Below, one piece after another: positions 36,692 to 49,517 of a stretch of DNA of 64,000 bases. The stretch is from Paramacrobiotus metropolitanus (lineage: Eukaryota > Tardigrada > Eutardigrada > Parachela > Macrobiotidae), in contig NW_026570226.1 of the NCBI RefSeq assembly GCF_019649055.1, forward strand, positions 744,001 through 808,000. The letters are read 5' to 3'. The notes under the pieces were generated by a model that saw only the letters and a list, made by a program, of their open reading frames with translations, searched no databases and was not told where the DNA came from. The position numbers and the translations under genes are program-made. Positions within the stretch are counted from its first letter, which is position 1; the number at the start of each line of letters is the position of its first letter.

Positions 36692-39600
36692 GTGTTGTAA
36701 TTAGCTGATAAAGTAACGCTAACTTGCGATAGGTCGGCTATCTGGAGCAGTTCTTCTTCAAAGAATTCTGCAATACTACAGGTGCTCAAGCGAATTTCTT
36801 GTTCATTTGTTGCACTCCAAACAGGAATGAAAAAAGCAGCACGGTTGCCTATAATCCATGAAGTAAGATAATAACCCGGGACATATGATTATAGTTGATT
36901 AGTCTTTTCTATTATTAAATTTAAGTAAGCTAATTTTCTCAGCAGGATTGTTCATTGTTTCCGCTAGCACATTTGTTGCGAGTGAAGTTTGAAGAGTTCG
37001 ATCCAGCTCAAAAAGAAACAACAGTATATATATATAGAAGAATTTCTCCTTGCTTCAGTGCATGCGGTATGAGGATAAGTACACTTTACCAGGCACAGCG
37101 TAAGCCGACATAATATTATAATCGTATTTCAAAATGGATTTAAAATTATTACTGAATATACCTGAGCAGCTCCGCAGTTTTTCCAATAATTATCTGATAC
37201 GCACTTTACTTTTTTACGCAAGTCGCAAGTTAAGTACCATTAAGTAAAATATAGTATAAAAACTGCGTGACATGAGTTAGAGATTAAGTACATATCTACT
37301 TACGACAACAAAGATAAATCCTTCAATACGATTGGTACTGTGTACAGTAATAATCAAAACAAGGTAGTGCCTGCAAAAACACATCGACAACAAAAAACCT
37401 CCGCTCAAACGCTCAAACTTAGATACTGTTTGGGCAACCGGTGGTGTATACACATCCATTTTAACAGTCTTTAATTAAGCGAACGATAAACTAAATTTTG
37501 ATGGGCAACTACACAAGAGAAAATAGAAACACTCTTCCTGTGAGGGTTGTACGTGACTAGTATCCAACTTTACCAGCCGACCTGCTTACGTTAATTATAT
37601 ATAGATATAAAGCTGCCTAGTCTCTCTAAATTGTAGAGCGTACAGTACTATCGTGTTAAAGGCTGACTGTAAAATCACTGCTTCAGCCCATTTCCACATG
37701 TACAGTTTGTCACCTGTATCACCTGCCAATCCGGCAATCCCAATACAGCTTCGGCCTCCACTGGCCGTGTTCCTTCGGCTATGTGATTCCAGTATGGAAC
37801 GTACTGTACAGGATTTTATCACATTGTGGATGCACTACAATTGACTACTGTACAAATTGACTACATTTAAGCTGAGTTTCTACTCGTTTGCACCCCTCTT
37901 GCGAGAAAAAACACCGCTGCGGACTCATAAACAGTTCTATAGTGTATGTTGCTGCTTTTGGTGCTCAAAACATTGAACTTCACCGATTTAAACTCAAAAT
38001 GTGCGCGCAATAACCGGCTGCTGTACTATCGCCGGAAAAAGTTTAAAAACTCAGACGCGTCAAATAATTCACCTATCTATCCGACTCCGACCAAATCAAC
38101 CATTATGGTAAATCTATATCTTAAGATCATTCTGAACCATTATGGTGATGATAACTTAAAAAACAAAGATGCAATGCATTTTCGAAAATTTTAAACTCTT
38201 ATAACTTGGTCAATATACATCTGACCAGCTTCATTTTGGTTCAGAATGTGTATGGGAATTTACTCCATGTGATGGAGCGATCAAACTTGGAGTCGGATAA
38301 AACACCGAATTATTTGCCCCACATTTGCTATTTTGAGAAAATGACTTTTTTGTGAACGGTATAGACTAAGCTGGACAGCATGCCTATTCTTGGTGCGATT
38401 GCTGCGCATCCTGTTATGTCCCGGCCTCTTCGGGTCACGTATTGTTTCAGCTGAGCAGGAATGACTCTCTGACACTCAAGCGCCAGTGGTGAATGGAGAT
38501 GGAGATGAAAACAGGGCAATAAATTTCATTGTTCTACCTGATCATTTATGATAGCGCGCGCATCTTCTGGTTCTTATACAAACATTTACTGCCGCTGATA
38601 ATTTCGTGGCTTGTGGTCAGTAAACTTGCCATCCCGCCAGAACAGAGATGTCTCCTCTTCTGCGCAGTATTAAAACCTTGTAAAGGTTTCTGCTCGATCA
38701 TAGTTTTTGAAATAGGTAACGGTGTACAATTTTTTCATAAAAGTTTGATTCACATCAGCAGATAGAGAAATGAATTCTCTATCGATTCCTGTATAATTTA
38801 AAATGGCGTAATGTGAGTAGAAATTCACCTTAAGCGGCTGCGAGCTTGCGGCTCCATATACAGCCGCGCCGTTTTCTCAAAAATGTTCACTCTTCTACAA
38901 TTACTTTAAACTTAATGTTTCAGTCTGCACCAAAACAATCACTTGCAACCAGTACTTGTAAAGAAATTGAGCTACTATAACCTTAATTACAGAATTGATT
39001 TTAGTCATGATGAGTATCAGGATAGAGATACAGCAGATTTTATTGATAGGTAATTCAAAGCTGCTCTGCATATAACTGATATAAAACAAATAATAGTTAT
39101 AATACCAAACCATATTAATAATTTGATGGTGTTTAAACCTCGCTTTGTACTACTACTGTCTCTAAGGATAGTTAGACAATTAAAAAATCTCTGCGTACGG
39201 GTACTTCGTATTCTGCCTGAGCATTGTCCTAAAAACGATCATTATGTTGATTTAATTTATTGCTTTTGCTATGCAATATTGTACAATACATCGTGTCATA
39301 GCACATTTAATAGATATGTTAAATAGACCCGGATAATGTTGTGAGAATCAACATAGAATTGGCCTTTCTTCGACCTTTAAATGCATGCAAGTTCAGTGTA
39401 TCTTTGATGATAAAAATGAGTGACCTTGTTTTACTTGCGCTCAGTTGTTCATATGAGCAGTCATATGAATATCTGATATCATTAGCATCAGCCGTGACGA
39501 TTTAATTAAGCGCTAAATATACTATACGAATTTAGTATTATATAAAAGTAAGTAACGAATTCTTCGATCAGTGTTAATCAGATAATATTGCTAGATAGAA

Positions 39601-41772
39601 TGATGTGTGCAGCGAATTTCCAAGTGCAATAGAAGTATACCCACTAGCCATACTTTGTGATTGATTTAACATTCGGCTACATTGTTGATTCGAAAAAGAC
39701 AAGAATTTGTTCTGTATGTCATTAGCGTACAACTTTACTGAAATGGGTAGAACCTCTTAAACTCGAATTTGGTGCGATAAGTACAGTGTTAACTGCCATC
39801 TTCCTCACTCGACAATTCAAATAAGGATTACCACAAACTGAATAAATATCCATTATTGATTGTAATTTCATACAGTTTTATGAGAATCCTCAAGAGGCGA
39901 CGGTAGAATTTCATTCAGGTTTAAAATTTTAGCGAGATTTTGGACAGGCAACGCTACATTTGGATTACCGTCTTTTGTGCTTACAATTGTTAGTGAACTT
40001 TTATCGTTCTGTGCGTTGCAATTTCTGTGACTATAATGAGTGTGGTCATTCAGTAATTCTCAGTGTAGCTTAATTCTGATTGTCTACTGCGATATGGTAT
40101 TGGGAGAACAAATGATGCATGATAATAGAAAAACATCATAGCGCATGAATACCAGATTGTTGTTCTTGATCTTTCGTATAACGCGGCAAGAATATATCTG
40201 TACTTATATACTTTCCAAAATAAAATTATCGAATAAAAAAAGCATTAGTCAAACTATACTAAATAACTTTGAAAGGTTTTCTCACATGTATAAAAATCAC
40301 AGTAACTCTTTTATTTTGTCAGCTTAATTAAAAAGTAAGTATAATCAATTCTGCCCCATCAGGTTAACTCAAGTTTTTTTATTGTTAGTGTAAAAATCAA
40401 AATAAATGCTTAGTATTCTTTCTGACAAGCCCGATATTGTCCGGTCGGCAAAGGTCGCATCTCTTTGTGGACATTGTTTGTATGGAACAAATTAACGTCC
40501 CGCGCTCTGTACGGTAGGTAACGCAGCAGACCATTAAAAATGCATAACACACGTGGGAGGTGCAAATGTACATGCCGCATATGCAAAGAATTAAAGGATT
40601 TAAAGTTATGTGCATTCGAAAGATGGACTTCGCCGAATGTCATTCAAATGCCGACATTCGGCTTCAAAAGATTGACATGATGTTAAATTGACTTTTCGAT
40701 TAAGGCAAAACGCAGCGTCGGCCACAGCCAATGGACTCACCTGCGCTAAACGAGCAATAAAATTAGGATTTAATTGGATATTCATTGAGGCGCATGGCCG
40801 CACAGGGTATAGACTTTGGTACACCATTTGATAAATACGGGCGCATTTAAGTAACAACCGCAATGTATATTTAAATCAGTTTGCAGTTTGAGAGATCTGT
40901 AGAATAGAACCGTAACTGTTTTAAACTGCTATTAATTGCACAGTACATTTTGGATGCACATTTACATCATGCATGGGCATGATTTGAAATTTCAATTTTT
41001 TTAACTTCCACCATCAGTCGAAATTGAAACCGGCGATTATAAAGTACATGCGTAACCATTAACGGCATACAGCACACACGACACTATTTTATTGAACTAA
41101 TTAATATGTATTAGTACGCAAATGCGTGCTAGGCATTATACCTACGCGCTAGTCAGAACAGTATATAATTTCTGGTTCACAAAGAACACAGTATTTAATG
41201 AACTTGAAAAGTGCACGTGCTGCCGTATACAGAACAAGTGAAATGTGGAAATTGATGACCTTTAATTTAGATGAGCCGCAACATAAAGGAAGGGTCGGCT
41301 TCACAAGCTGTCGCAAAGCTGCTACAAACACAAATGACCTGATTACGTCGTAGTACAGATAAAAATATGTTGGTAAAAATTATGTACAATTTGATTTTAC
41401 CAGACTTTCTTTCGGGTACGGCAACTCGCGAAGATAGGAAAGTTATGTATGAAGAAACTAACCCATGCATTTAATAGTGGCCGGCCGCCGGCGGGCCGCT
41501 ACTCCTAAAAATAGCGACCAACTTAATAGAGGGCTTCTATGCCAAGGTGTATTTTGCTATTATTACTGCTAACTAATATTAACTTTAAAGTTGGTTTTGA
41601 AATTTTCGACGGTGCAGGCAAGATTTGCAGTGCATGTGTACGCACATAAAGTTCGATGTCCTCATGAAATACAACAAACTTAGAAACCGTAGAAATTTTA
41701 ATCCCCGAAATTCGCCAAGCTGTCCATACTTGAGTTTAAATATATAATGCTGCCGGTTTTTAGCTCTCTTTG
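36692..41772. other. Gene-poor 5-kb intergenic region
   Basis: Only short open frames without recognisable domains or linked exons. It lies upstream of the GCM gene and downstream of KATNAL2. It may hold long-range control elements for GCM, a developmental regulator, but no motif supports this. Confidence 0.5.
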
Positions 41773-43302
41773 TCATAATTGCCTTGGACACTCAGCCATT
41801 TGCGTCCGCCACTGTAAAAACTTAGCCTTATACTGCGAATATCCGACAGGTTTAGTGTACTGCATCACAGCCAGCACGTCATCGGTTTTAATTGGTTCCA
41901 ACATGAACTGTGTCCCTTTATTATCAAAATAATTATTATCCTCCTTGAGAAAACTAAAAACTTTTCGTACACACTGCATAGCAGCCTCTTTGCAAATCAA
42001 GTGTATATCGTTGCCGGAATATTCGTCGGTTAATTCAGCCAGTCGATCATAATCCAGTTCCGTGGTGATACTCAATGGATGCTCTTGTATGATTTCCGGG
42101 AGAAACGCTCTGAACATTGCGCATCGCGCATTGCGATCAGGCAGACCAACAAATGTCCGCTTCTCTAGCCTCCTGACGACGGCGGAATCCAGTTCCCACG
42201 GCAAATTGGACGCTGCCAAGACAAAAACAACATCCGTTGACCTTTGCAAACCATCCATTTGTATAAGGATTTCCGTCTTCATTCGCCGACTGCCTTCATG
42301 TTCCCCATTTTCCCCGCGCTGTCCCATTAACGCATCCAGTTCATCCAGAAAAATAGTACTGGGCGCACAGCGTCGCGCCAAATCAAAGCAGACGCGCACT
42401 AGTTTCTCAGATTCACCGCGCCACTTGCTGACCACGGTCGAGGCGGTTATGTTGAAAAATGCCGTATTGCACTCGGTGGCCACCGCTTTGGCTAGCATGG
42501 TCTTACCGGTACCGGGTGGGCCTGCCAGCAACAGCCCCCGCCACGGGGATAAAATTCCCTGAAAAAGCGCGGGATAATTAACGGGATACACCACCGCTTC
42601 CCGAACGAAACGCTTGGCATCCTCCATGCCTTTGATATCGTCCCAGTGAACACCCGGATTATCGATGTACATCTCCTTGCTGATAATCTGCGCCAGTTCT
42701 CTTAATTCACCACAATGGGAATTATCATAATCCCTCAAAGCACTGGCCATTCGAGAAATGGGTGGGACAATGTGCAGTTGCTGATGAGTGCTGTGAATGT
42801 TATCTCTCATAATATCACCACCGCCCAAATCAGATTTGGTTAATTTTTGAACGGAGATTCCCGGCACATTTGAATCGGTATTATTAACTGCGCCTTGAAT
42901 ATGTTTGTCTTTTTTCTTAGCGTTTGATTTTACCGGCGGTATGATTGATTTTGATTTCGCAATATTCCGACCAGATTTCGCTCCACCAGTTGCTAGTTCA
43001 TCAGTCAGCAATTCGCGAATAAATTTAGGCTTCTTTTGTAGTCGAGAAAGGTAGTTGCATTCAAATTCCAACAATATCGTACTCAGGTCCATATTATCAC
43101 AGACCGTAAAACCTACTAAATCAAGATGATGCGCCTGAGATTCATTTAAAATCGTTTCCGCTGAGTCAAAAAGACCATTATCTTTTAAATAGTGCACGAT
43201 CAGAATTAAAATATTGCGTTGCTGCTGGATTCTGCTTTTCTCGTCGAAATTCCTAGCCTCACTGGCAGCTTTGAAGGAGAGATAACCAAGTTGCCCAGCC
43301 AT
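41773..43302 (-). CDS. KATNAL2: Katanin p60-like 2, microtubule-severing AAA ATPase, single exon
   Basis: ATP-driven microtubule severing factor linked to centrosomes, cilia and sperm function. The 509-residue frame is uninterrupted. A LisH-type N-terminus (about residues 25-57, NILILIVHYLKDNGLFDSAE) is followed by CDNMDLSTILLEFECNYLSR, a basic low-complexity linker, then the AAA module. Walker A is GPPGTGKT at about residue 260, the pore loop is VSKWRGESEKLVRV, Walker B is STIFLDELDALM at about residue 315, then ASNLPWELDSAVVRRLEKR (sensor 1 and arginine finger) and the Vps4/katanin C-terminal helix region (DDVLAVMQYTKPVG). Length is close to human KATNAL2 (538). The catalytic residues all look intact. 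The lack of introns is unusual for this window and suggests a retrocopy, although a functional one. Confidence 0.95.
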   Translation of the reverse strand: MAGQLGYLSFKAASEARNFDEKSRIQQQRNILILIVHYLKDNGLFDSAETILNESQAHHLDLVGFTVCDNMDLSTILLEFECNYLSRLQKKPKFIRELLTDELATGGAKSGRNIAKSKSIIPPVKSNAKKKDKHIQGAVNNTDSNVPGISVQKLTKSDLGGGDIMRDNIHSTHQQLHIVPPISRMASALRDYDNSHCGELRELAQIISKEMYIDNPGVHWDDIKGMEDAKRFVREAVVYPVNYPALFQGILSPWRGLLLAGPPGTGKTMLAKAVATECNTAFFNITASTVVSKWRGESEKLVRVCFDLARRCAPSTIFLDELDALMGQRGENGEHEGSRRMKTEILIQMDGLQRSTDVVFVLAASNLPWELDSAVVRRLEKRTFVGLPDRNARCAMFRAFLPEIIQEHPLSITTELDYDRLAELTDEYSGNDIHLICKEAAMQCVRKVFSFLKEDNNYFDNKGTQFMLEPIKTDDVLAVMQYTKPVGYSQYKAKFLQWRTQMAECPRQL

Positions 43303-43713
43303 TTTGCCAATTAACTATGCTCACAATGCACGCGGTATAACTAAGGATTTTAGTTGTTATGCTGTCGATTTAATATTACTGCACTTGTATCGATCGCATT
43401 TGAGTGCCGGTGAACAAGTACAGTAAGTAATCTGACTTCTGAAGTAATTCCTTGTTGTAATCAGAACCAATCAAACAGGTAACACTTGCGATTAAAAGCA
43501 CTAACAAGTACTGTACATGGAAACTCCATTGCTGTGGAAACAACACCTACAGTCAGCTGAAGCGAGTTCAGCAAACATATCAAAAAGCAAAATAGGCATA
43601 CCGCGTTCCGAACTAAAAAATCTGAAACACATACCGTGCAAAGAAGAAGAATGTAACGGGAAAGCTACAATTAATTCGTCCCAAAAAATTTCTTCGCGAA
43701 TATGTTAAATTAA
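43303..43713. other. Spacer between KATNAL2 and PRKRIP1
   Basis: A 63-codon plus-strand frame lies at 43517-43708, rich in Lys and Ser, with no family I recognise. I do not support it as a gene. Otherwise this is the region upstream of KATNAL2 and the 3' flank of PRKRIP1. Confidence 0.4.
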
Positions 43714-45345
43714 TTACGATTTATGACCAACAACGGATCGGTCGGCGTCAGAAACAGATCCACTGCCGCTTGCACTGTGTGGAATTGCTGTTTCTTCCTG
43801 TACTTTTTCAGCAAAAGTGTCGGATGCAGCAGGTTTTTCCGTATTATCCGAGCCGCTGTCATCTGAAGAATCATCACTTTCCTCCTGATTAGTGTCCTTC
43901 TGCTGTGTGTTCGTATCGCCCTTCTTGTTCGCTTTTTTAGCCTTCTTCTTCAACCGCTTAGCACGTTTCTTTTCCGCTTTCTTGTCCGCGGCGCGCTTCT
44001 GTTCCGAAACTCTTTCTACGAAGGCTTTTTGCAAATCATCCTGCAAAACTAAAACGGCATAGGAGCAGTTCAATTTGATATGAAGACTGACACTAACTAC
44101 ATTTGTATCACCGATCAGCCCATCCATGCGTTTCTACTCATTTAATAATACGGGGAATGTTCAACTATGTTCCTTTGTTCCTATGTTCCTTTGTTCCTAT
44201 TTCCTTAAGGCGTTAAATACCGTTAACGCCGGGCGAGTTTGTTTGTCCCTGGCAACACAGTCGCGTCATCCAGAAATGACGTTAACAAATTAACTGAAGA
44301 ACATAGTTGTTTTCGATCCAACTTTAACTATCGGTTCACAATTTCGCTAATTTACGCATTAATTTAACAGAAAGTGGCTTCCTTAAAATCCGTAGATTGA
44401 AGCACGACTAAAAAGTCCAACCAAGAGATTCTAAATTTTGATCAATACCTTCTTCGCTTGTTCATCAATATACCGCATCCGGTTTTGTTCCTTTCTCCTG
44501 AGATTGCGGTATATATGAAACTCCCCGCTTCCAGCCCCAGCGCTACAAAGAAATCAACGAAAACGAATGTCAGCCAGCCTTTAATTTTTGTGTCTCTTTG
44601 ATTAACAACTGGCAAGGTTCAAATGTGCGACAAACGTAATAATTGTAGTCAATAGACTCAATACGCAATAGATTAATATTGGACAGTGGACACGAAACTA
44701 CTTTAATACTCTACTGTACTAGGAAGCGTACTTTACTTAACCTGTTAAAAACGAGCGTTTGTAATTTTAAAATCAGAAGGTCTTACAAACTTTCTAAAAA
44801 ATGCGAATAAACAATATTCCATGCACCAAGAAACTGCGAGCAACTCTAACTGGCACACACCTGGAACCCATATAAAATCGGACATATTCCGGAGGCGCGG
44901 GAGGTGGCTTGTTTTTAGGTGGTTCCGCAATATGGACTTCCTTCTCCTAATAACCACAACACGTACAGTACTTCAGCAGCTCACATGTGACGACTCTGTG
45001 GCCGTATTCAAATCGCACATCTAAATCCTAGCACCGAACAGTGAACGGTGCTAACAGTTGTATCTCATTTTTACACCAGAGACACAGTCCATCCATATAC
45101 AGTAAAGACATTATGCCAGAGAGCGTGCCTGTTGGTACGTGATACTTGGTGCCCAACTTTTATCGCGAAGCCTCTTGGGTTCACTGATTAAGTACAGTAC
45201 ATATAATTCCGAAACTGGCTAACAGCCTGGCACTTACAGGATTTTTCATCAAACGCTCTAGACGACGCCTTTGGAGATCTGCAGGCCCTCGCACCCGTTT
45301 GAAATCATCCCGACCACTGGAGTTTGAATCTTCGGAGTCACTCAT
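43714..45345 (-). CDS. PRKRIP1: PRKR-interacting protein 1 homologue (nuclear, spliceosome-associated)
   Basis: Small nuclear protein; in human it sits in catalytic-stage spliceosomes and was found as a binder and inhibitor of PKR. Four exons in phase: 45345-45238, 44946-44861, 44542-44449 and 44040-43714, giving 204 residues. The diagnostic pieces appear in family order: [11 protein letters not shown], then [20 protein letters not shown], then [20 protein letters not shown] followed by [14 protein letters not shown], then a long Lys/Arg helix ([20 protein letters not shown]). The tail is acidic and Ser-rich ([13 protein letters not shown]), typical of phosphorylated nuclear proteins. It lies head to head with DCAF7, 660 bases apart. 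Confidence 0.93.
44165..44208. repeat. Short tandem repeat (ATGTTCCTTTGTTCCT)
   Basis: About two and a half copies of a 16-base unit, TATGTTCCTTTGTTCC, in an intron of PRKRIP1. Confidence 0.7.
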
Positions 45346-46005
45346 CCTTGCTCAGAAGCAGCTCATCTGTGAAGTGTGAACGTTTCCTTATTAGATGATC
45401 ACCAATTACTCAATAAAAAAAAAGAAAACACTAATCAGGATTCTCTCTTATAATCCAAAATTCATATTAATTTTAAATACAGTAATTTATATGGCTAATA
45501 ACACTGAACAGTGAACACTATAAAACCTGATGGTAAGTGACCGTAAGTCACATCAATGAATTCCACCAAAAAGGGCTTTACGTAGCTTAACCACTGCCTG
45601 TATTACTCCGGCATTCCCTGGACTTCACAACAAAGTAGATGCCAATCAGGCCCAATCTGTCCAATCGATTGGCGATTTCGGATTTCTATATTTTTGTGAA
45701 AATTAATGTTATTTTAATAATTTTATTGTAGGAAGCTTCAAAAGCGAGATTAGCGTACTGTTTACAGTTTGTTGTGTATTATTAAGACTTAAAACAGGGG
45801 AAATTCGCAAACTATTTATGGTGTTGTTCTTCGTTCTCTGGTCTGTCAGTATCTGGTGATTTGCGCAGCAGAGAATATGGACTGATTACGGCATTAACGC
45901 GTTCCAGCACAATGTTGTGAGAAGCATAGAAATTCCTGCAGTTTTCTGTTAACGTTGAAAGTAAGGAGTGACAACTTTTCATCTGGACTGGAGTCCATCG
46001 CGAAG
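45346..46005. promoter_or_regulatory. Shared upstream region between PRKRIP1 and DCAF7
   Basis: The 660 bases between two divergent start codons must include both 5' UTRs and probably both promoters. No core element is obvious. The frame of DCAF7 stays open for 17 codons upstream of the chosen ATG, but this stretch has no ATG of its own. Confidence 0.4.
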
Positions 46006-47916
46006 ATGTCTGCTCCACCGTCGGCTGGATCCGTCAACGGGACCTCTTCGACCAAACGCAAAGAAATTTACAAATACGAAGCACCATGGAATGTGTACGC
46101 CATGAACTGGAGCGTGCGTCCCGATAAAAAATTTCGTCTTGCCGTGGGAAGTTTCATTGAAGAGTACAACAATAAAGTGCAGGTTATCCAGCTGGACGAA
46201 GAGCCTGGAGATTTCACTAAACTGCACGAGATTGACCATCCTTATCCATGTACCAAAATTATGTGGATCCCGGATAGTGTAAGCTATGTTATCAGTTCTG
46301 GGCTGTGCATTAACGTTTAGGCTAAACGTTAATGCACAGCCCAGAATGCTAAACGGTTTAGCACTGTTAAAATCATTTATAGTATACAGTCTGGAGTGGT
46401 AAGTGCTTCTATAGGTTTGAAATAATGCACACGTGTACTTCTTGACAGAAAAGCCTGTATCCTGATCTCTTTGCAACTTCTGGCGATTTTTTGCGCATTT
46501 GGCAACTGCAACCCGAAGGCAATATTCGCATGGAATGTCTCTTGAATAACGTAAGCAGTGTTATGTTTATGGAGTTTCGGGCGCCAGTACTATGTCTCGT
46601 AGAATTCAGGGCCAGGACTTTTTACTTATCGCCAGCATGAAATCAGATAACCATTTATTAAAATATATTTTTAGAACAAAAATTCCGAGTTTTGTGCTCC
46701 TTTGACAAGCTTTGATTGGAATGAAGTGGATCCAAATTTACTAGGAACTTCCAGCATCGACACCACTTGCACAATCTGGAGTTTGGAGGTACTAAAATTA
46801 ATCTGATTGTTGGTCTCATTAAAACTCATGAATTATTAATCGTCTTATTAATTATCTTTGTTTTAGCGCTTTAAAAGGGTGATTCTAACTGATGGTTTGT
46901 TTTCAAATTTCAAACAGACAGGACAGGTCGTGGGCGTGACACCTGCTGTGACAGGAAGTGTGAAAACTCAGCTGATTGCTCACGACAAGGAGGTGTACGA
47001 CATTGCATTTAGTCGTGCAGGAGGCGGCCGCGACATGTTTGCTAGCGTCGGTATGTACTTGAACAGTAGTATTAACAACTAACAAGTGATCTCTTACTGG
47101 CACTACTGGTAGTGGTGCTTTCCTGGTTTCGGTATTTTTTGAGTTGCGGTGGCATGAATTGCGGTGTTGCGCAGGTGCCGATGGATCGGTTCGTATGTTT
47201 GATCTCCGTCATCTGGAGCATTCGACAATTATTTACGAAGATATTCAGCATCAACCGCTGCTGCGTCTCACATGGAACAAGCAAGATCCCAGTTATTTGG
47301 CAACTTTTGCTCTGGATTCGACGGAGGTAGGATTCAAATACATAAGTTTAAAATGGTGGTACATACATTGTATTAACTGTGCCTTATATAAGACTTTGTT
47401 CGGCATTCATACATGCTGGCATTAAAATACATGCTCAATCGTCAAAAATCAGACTACTGTGCTTTCTCGGTGTAATTGAGATACATGTGTGCAGGCTATG
47501 TTTTTTTGACTGGTTTGCGTGATCTTTTGAGTTTGCCTTCTCACGAGCGAAGATACATATAGATTACAGTCACACACGTATAACTGAAAAAAGCGCACAT
47601 CCCAATCCTTATTGATTTTGTTCAGGTGATTATTTTGGATGTTCGCGTTCCCTGCACTCCTGTTGCTCGTCTGAATAATCATCGGGCTTGCGTTAACGGC
47701 ATGGCCTGGGCACCCCATTCCGCTTGCCACATCTGTACGGCAGCAGATGACCAGCAGGCATTGATTTGGGACATCCAGCAAATGCCCAGACAGATTGAGG
47801 ATCCTATTCTGGCGTACAAGGCCGATGGTGCTATCAATCAGATCCAATGGGCCAGCACCCAGCCGGACTGGATTGCCATCTGCTTCAACAAAGCAGTGGA
47901 AATTTTGCGGGTGTGA
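46006..47916 (+). CDS. DCAF7: DCAF7/WDR68 (HAN11), WD40 scaffold protein
   Basis: WD40 beta-propeller that binds DYRK1A/HIPK2 kinases and serves as a DDB1-CUL4 adaptor; plant homologues are TTG1-like. Six exons in phase: 46006-46278, 46449-46550, 46675-46788, 46918-47050, 47175-47326 and 47626-47916, giving 354 residues (human 342). Sequence is highly conserved: [116 protein letters not shown], ending KAVEILRV. I chose the ATG at 46006 because the family begins a few residues before [12 protein letters not shown]; it adds a short Ser/Pro/Gly N-terminal extension. Intron 1 carries a perfect palindrome just past its donor. Confidence 0.97.
46296..46346. repeat. Perfect 25-bp inverted repeat with a 1-base loop in DCAF7 intron 1
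   Basis: 46296-46320 is the exact reverse complement of 46322-46346, with the single base 46321 between them. It starts 17 bases after the last base of exon 1. Confidence 0.95.
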
Positions 47917-49517
47917 TAATTTTCTATACCTTTCAGCAGTTCAAAAACTAATTTTTGTTCAAAAGAAACCTTTGTATTGCTTATTGAACTTGCAGCAACT
48001 TTCTTAGCGCCGTCAGTTGATGGCTTTTTTAGTGATAAGTAGTTGCGTTAAACGCTTTAAAAGAGAAACGTCTTAATATTGTGTCTTAATCGTGTAGGAG
48101 TCGTTGCATTTAGGGCGCGCCGTTTCTGCTATGGGAAACTAATGCCCTGTTGTTTTGCTTCAGCTTTGACCACCCCTGATGACTCGTTGATTTAAGATGT
48201 GGTTGATGGCAGTGCCCTCCATTCCTTATGCACGTGTTGGCGGTTGGCCCACCCTGTAGAAAACCTGGATAGGTCCTGTCTGATCCTTCATGTCCAGTAT
48301 CTTTATGTCCTTTGCTCGGCGCTCTTCGTGGTGGCTGGTGTATATTGCCCACTTCCTTGTTCCTAGCCTGCCCTTATTGCAAATATTCAGCGCGGAAATC
48401 AGTAAAACTGCCTTTTTCGCACTGAATGTAGGGAGCATGGCATTTGATTTAAATTTGGGTAGATCTGGAAATACATTTGACTCAAAATTTTGTTTTATAT
48501 GTTGTAGTTTTTGTATTTTATTTTTTAGCTTGGTTGTACGTTATTTGTGGCACTTACCAGTTTCGTTTTGTATGTGGTTTTATGCCGTTTGTCTCATGCA
48601 TAGGTACTTACCTCTAGCTGGTACTCGTTTATGTCTTCGTTTAGTGTTTTCTCTGTTGATAGTTGATACCTTATGTTGCTTATTTTGAGCGAAACAGTGA
48701 ATTGTCCTGTCCAGTAAACGATTAATTTACCGTTTGCTGTCTCCGTTTACTGGTATCTCTTGGTTAAATGATTGTTGTTTAATTGATTGTGGATTGATGG
48801 TAGAAAACATTTCTACTGTTAGTTAACCTTTGAGCCGGACTCGTATCGAATAAAAGACATTTTCTAAGAGAAAGGGGCATGTTTTCAGACCGATTTTCTG
48901 CAAATTTCTTCGACAGACTTACTTTCTTCTATTTTGTTCTTAGTTCTTACTTAGTAATTCACTTCGACAGTTCTTACTTAGTAATTCACTTCGACTTGAG
49001 CACGAATAGATCTAACCGATAAGATGTGCGGTCTTAGACATAAGAGTAGTCGCAAACATTAATAATTAAAACTCTAGTAAGTACTAAATCAAACAAGTGA
49101 AACATCTCGCATTAAAATATATACTTTTGGAAATCAAGTAAAATTAAAAACACCTTTCAGAACTTTTCCGGTACAGGCGGAACCTATACACGGTAACTTT
49201 CCGTTATTTACCGGAAGTCGTAACAATGAAGCACGAGCCAGCCTTGGGTTGGCGATTTCCTGCAACGACTTGCCGAGTAGCTCACCTGTTTTGTTTATTT
49301 TGATTTGTTGCAGATCATTTATAATCAGTTTTGAATTTTTCGAATGAATATTCCGTCTCTTCATGCGGTTTTCTCGTACTTGATTTTCATAGGATAATAT
49401 GCGACTGTGTAATTTTTTGAAAGATTTCTGATTATATATAATCTTACTGCACATGAACCTTTAATAAGTATCATGGTACGAGTACAAACTATGCACCAGA
49501 ACAAAACAAAACAGCGT
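47917..49517. other. Region between DCAF7 and the retroelement ORF
   Basis: No recognised gene. A 106-codon minus-strand frame lies at 49134-49454, just downstream of the retroelement ORF on the same strand, with an internal CIGSACTGK. It is of unknown nature and could be old retroelement 3' sequence or chance. Other frames near 48110-48690 overlap on both strands and look accidental. A perfect 27-base tandem duplication lies at 48942-48995. I cannot place the 3' end of the retroelement: there is no clear poly-A run after its stop codon. Confidence 0.4.
48942..48995. repeat. Perfect 27-bp tandem duplication
   Basis: 48942-48968 and 48969-48995 are identical 27-base units beginning AGTTCTTACTTAGTAATTCA. 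Confidence 0.95.

Noticed and set aside
36990-37020. tRNA T-arm-like string AGTTCGATCC
   Set aside because: The flanking bases do not form a T stem, and no acceptor, D or anticodon arms are found around it.
38529-38765. 78-codon plus-strand hydrophobic frame
   Set aside because: Looks membrane-like only because of AT-rich codons; no family match and no exons to join.
43517-43708. 63-codon plus-strand frame between KATNAL2 and PRKRIP1
   Set aside because: No family resemblance and no evidence of a promoter or exons; too short to support alone.
48110-48690. Overlapping frames on both strands that could be a second gene or element 3' end
   Set aside because: No domain on either strand and composition typical of chance frames.
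49134-49454. 106-codon minus-strand frame downstream of the retroelement
   Set aside because: CIGSACTGK hinted at a zinc motif, but there is no second ligand pair and no known family; kept only as a note in the region entry.
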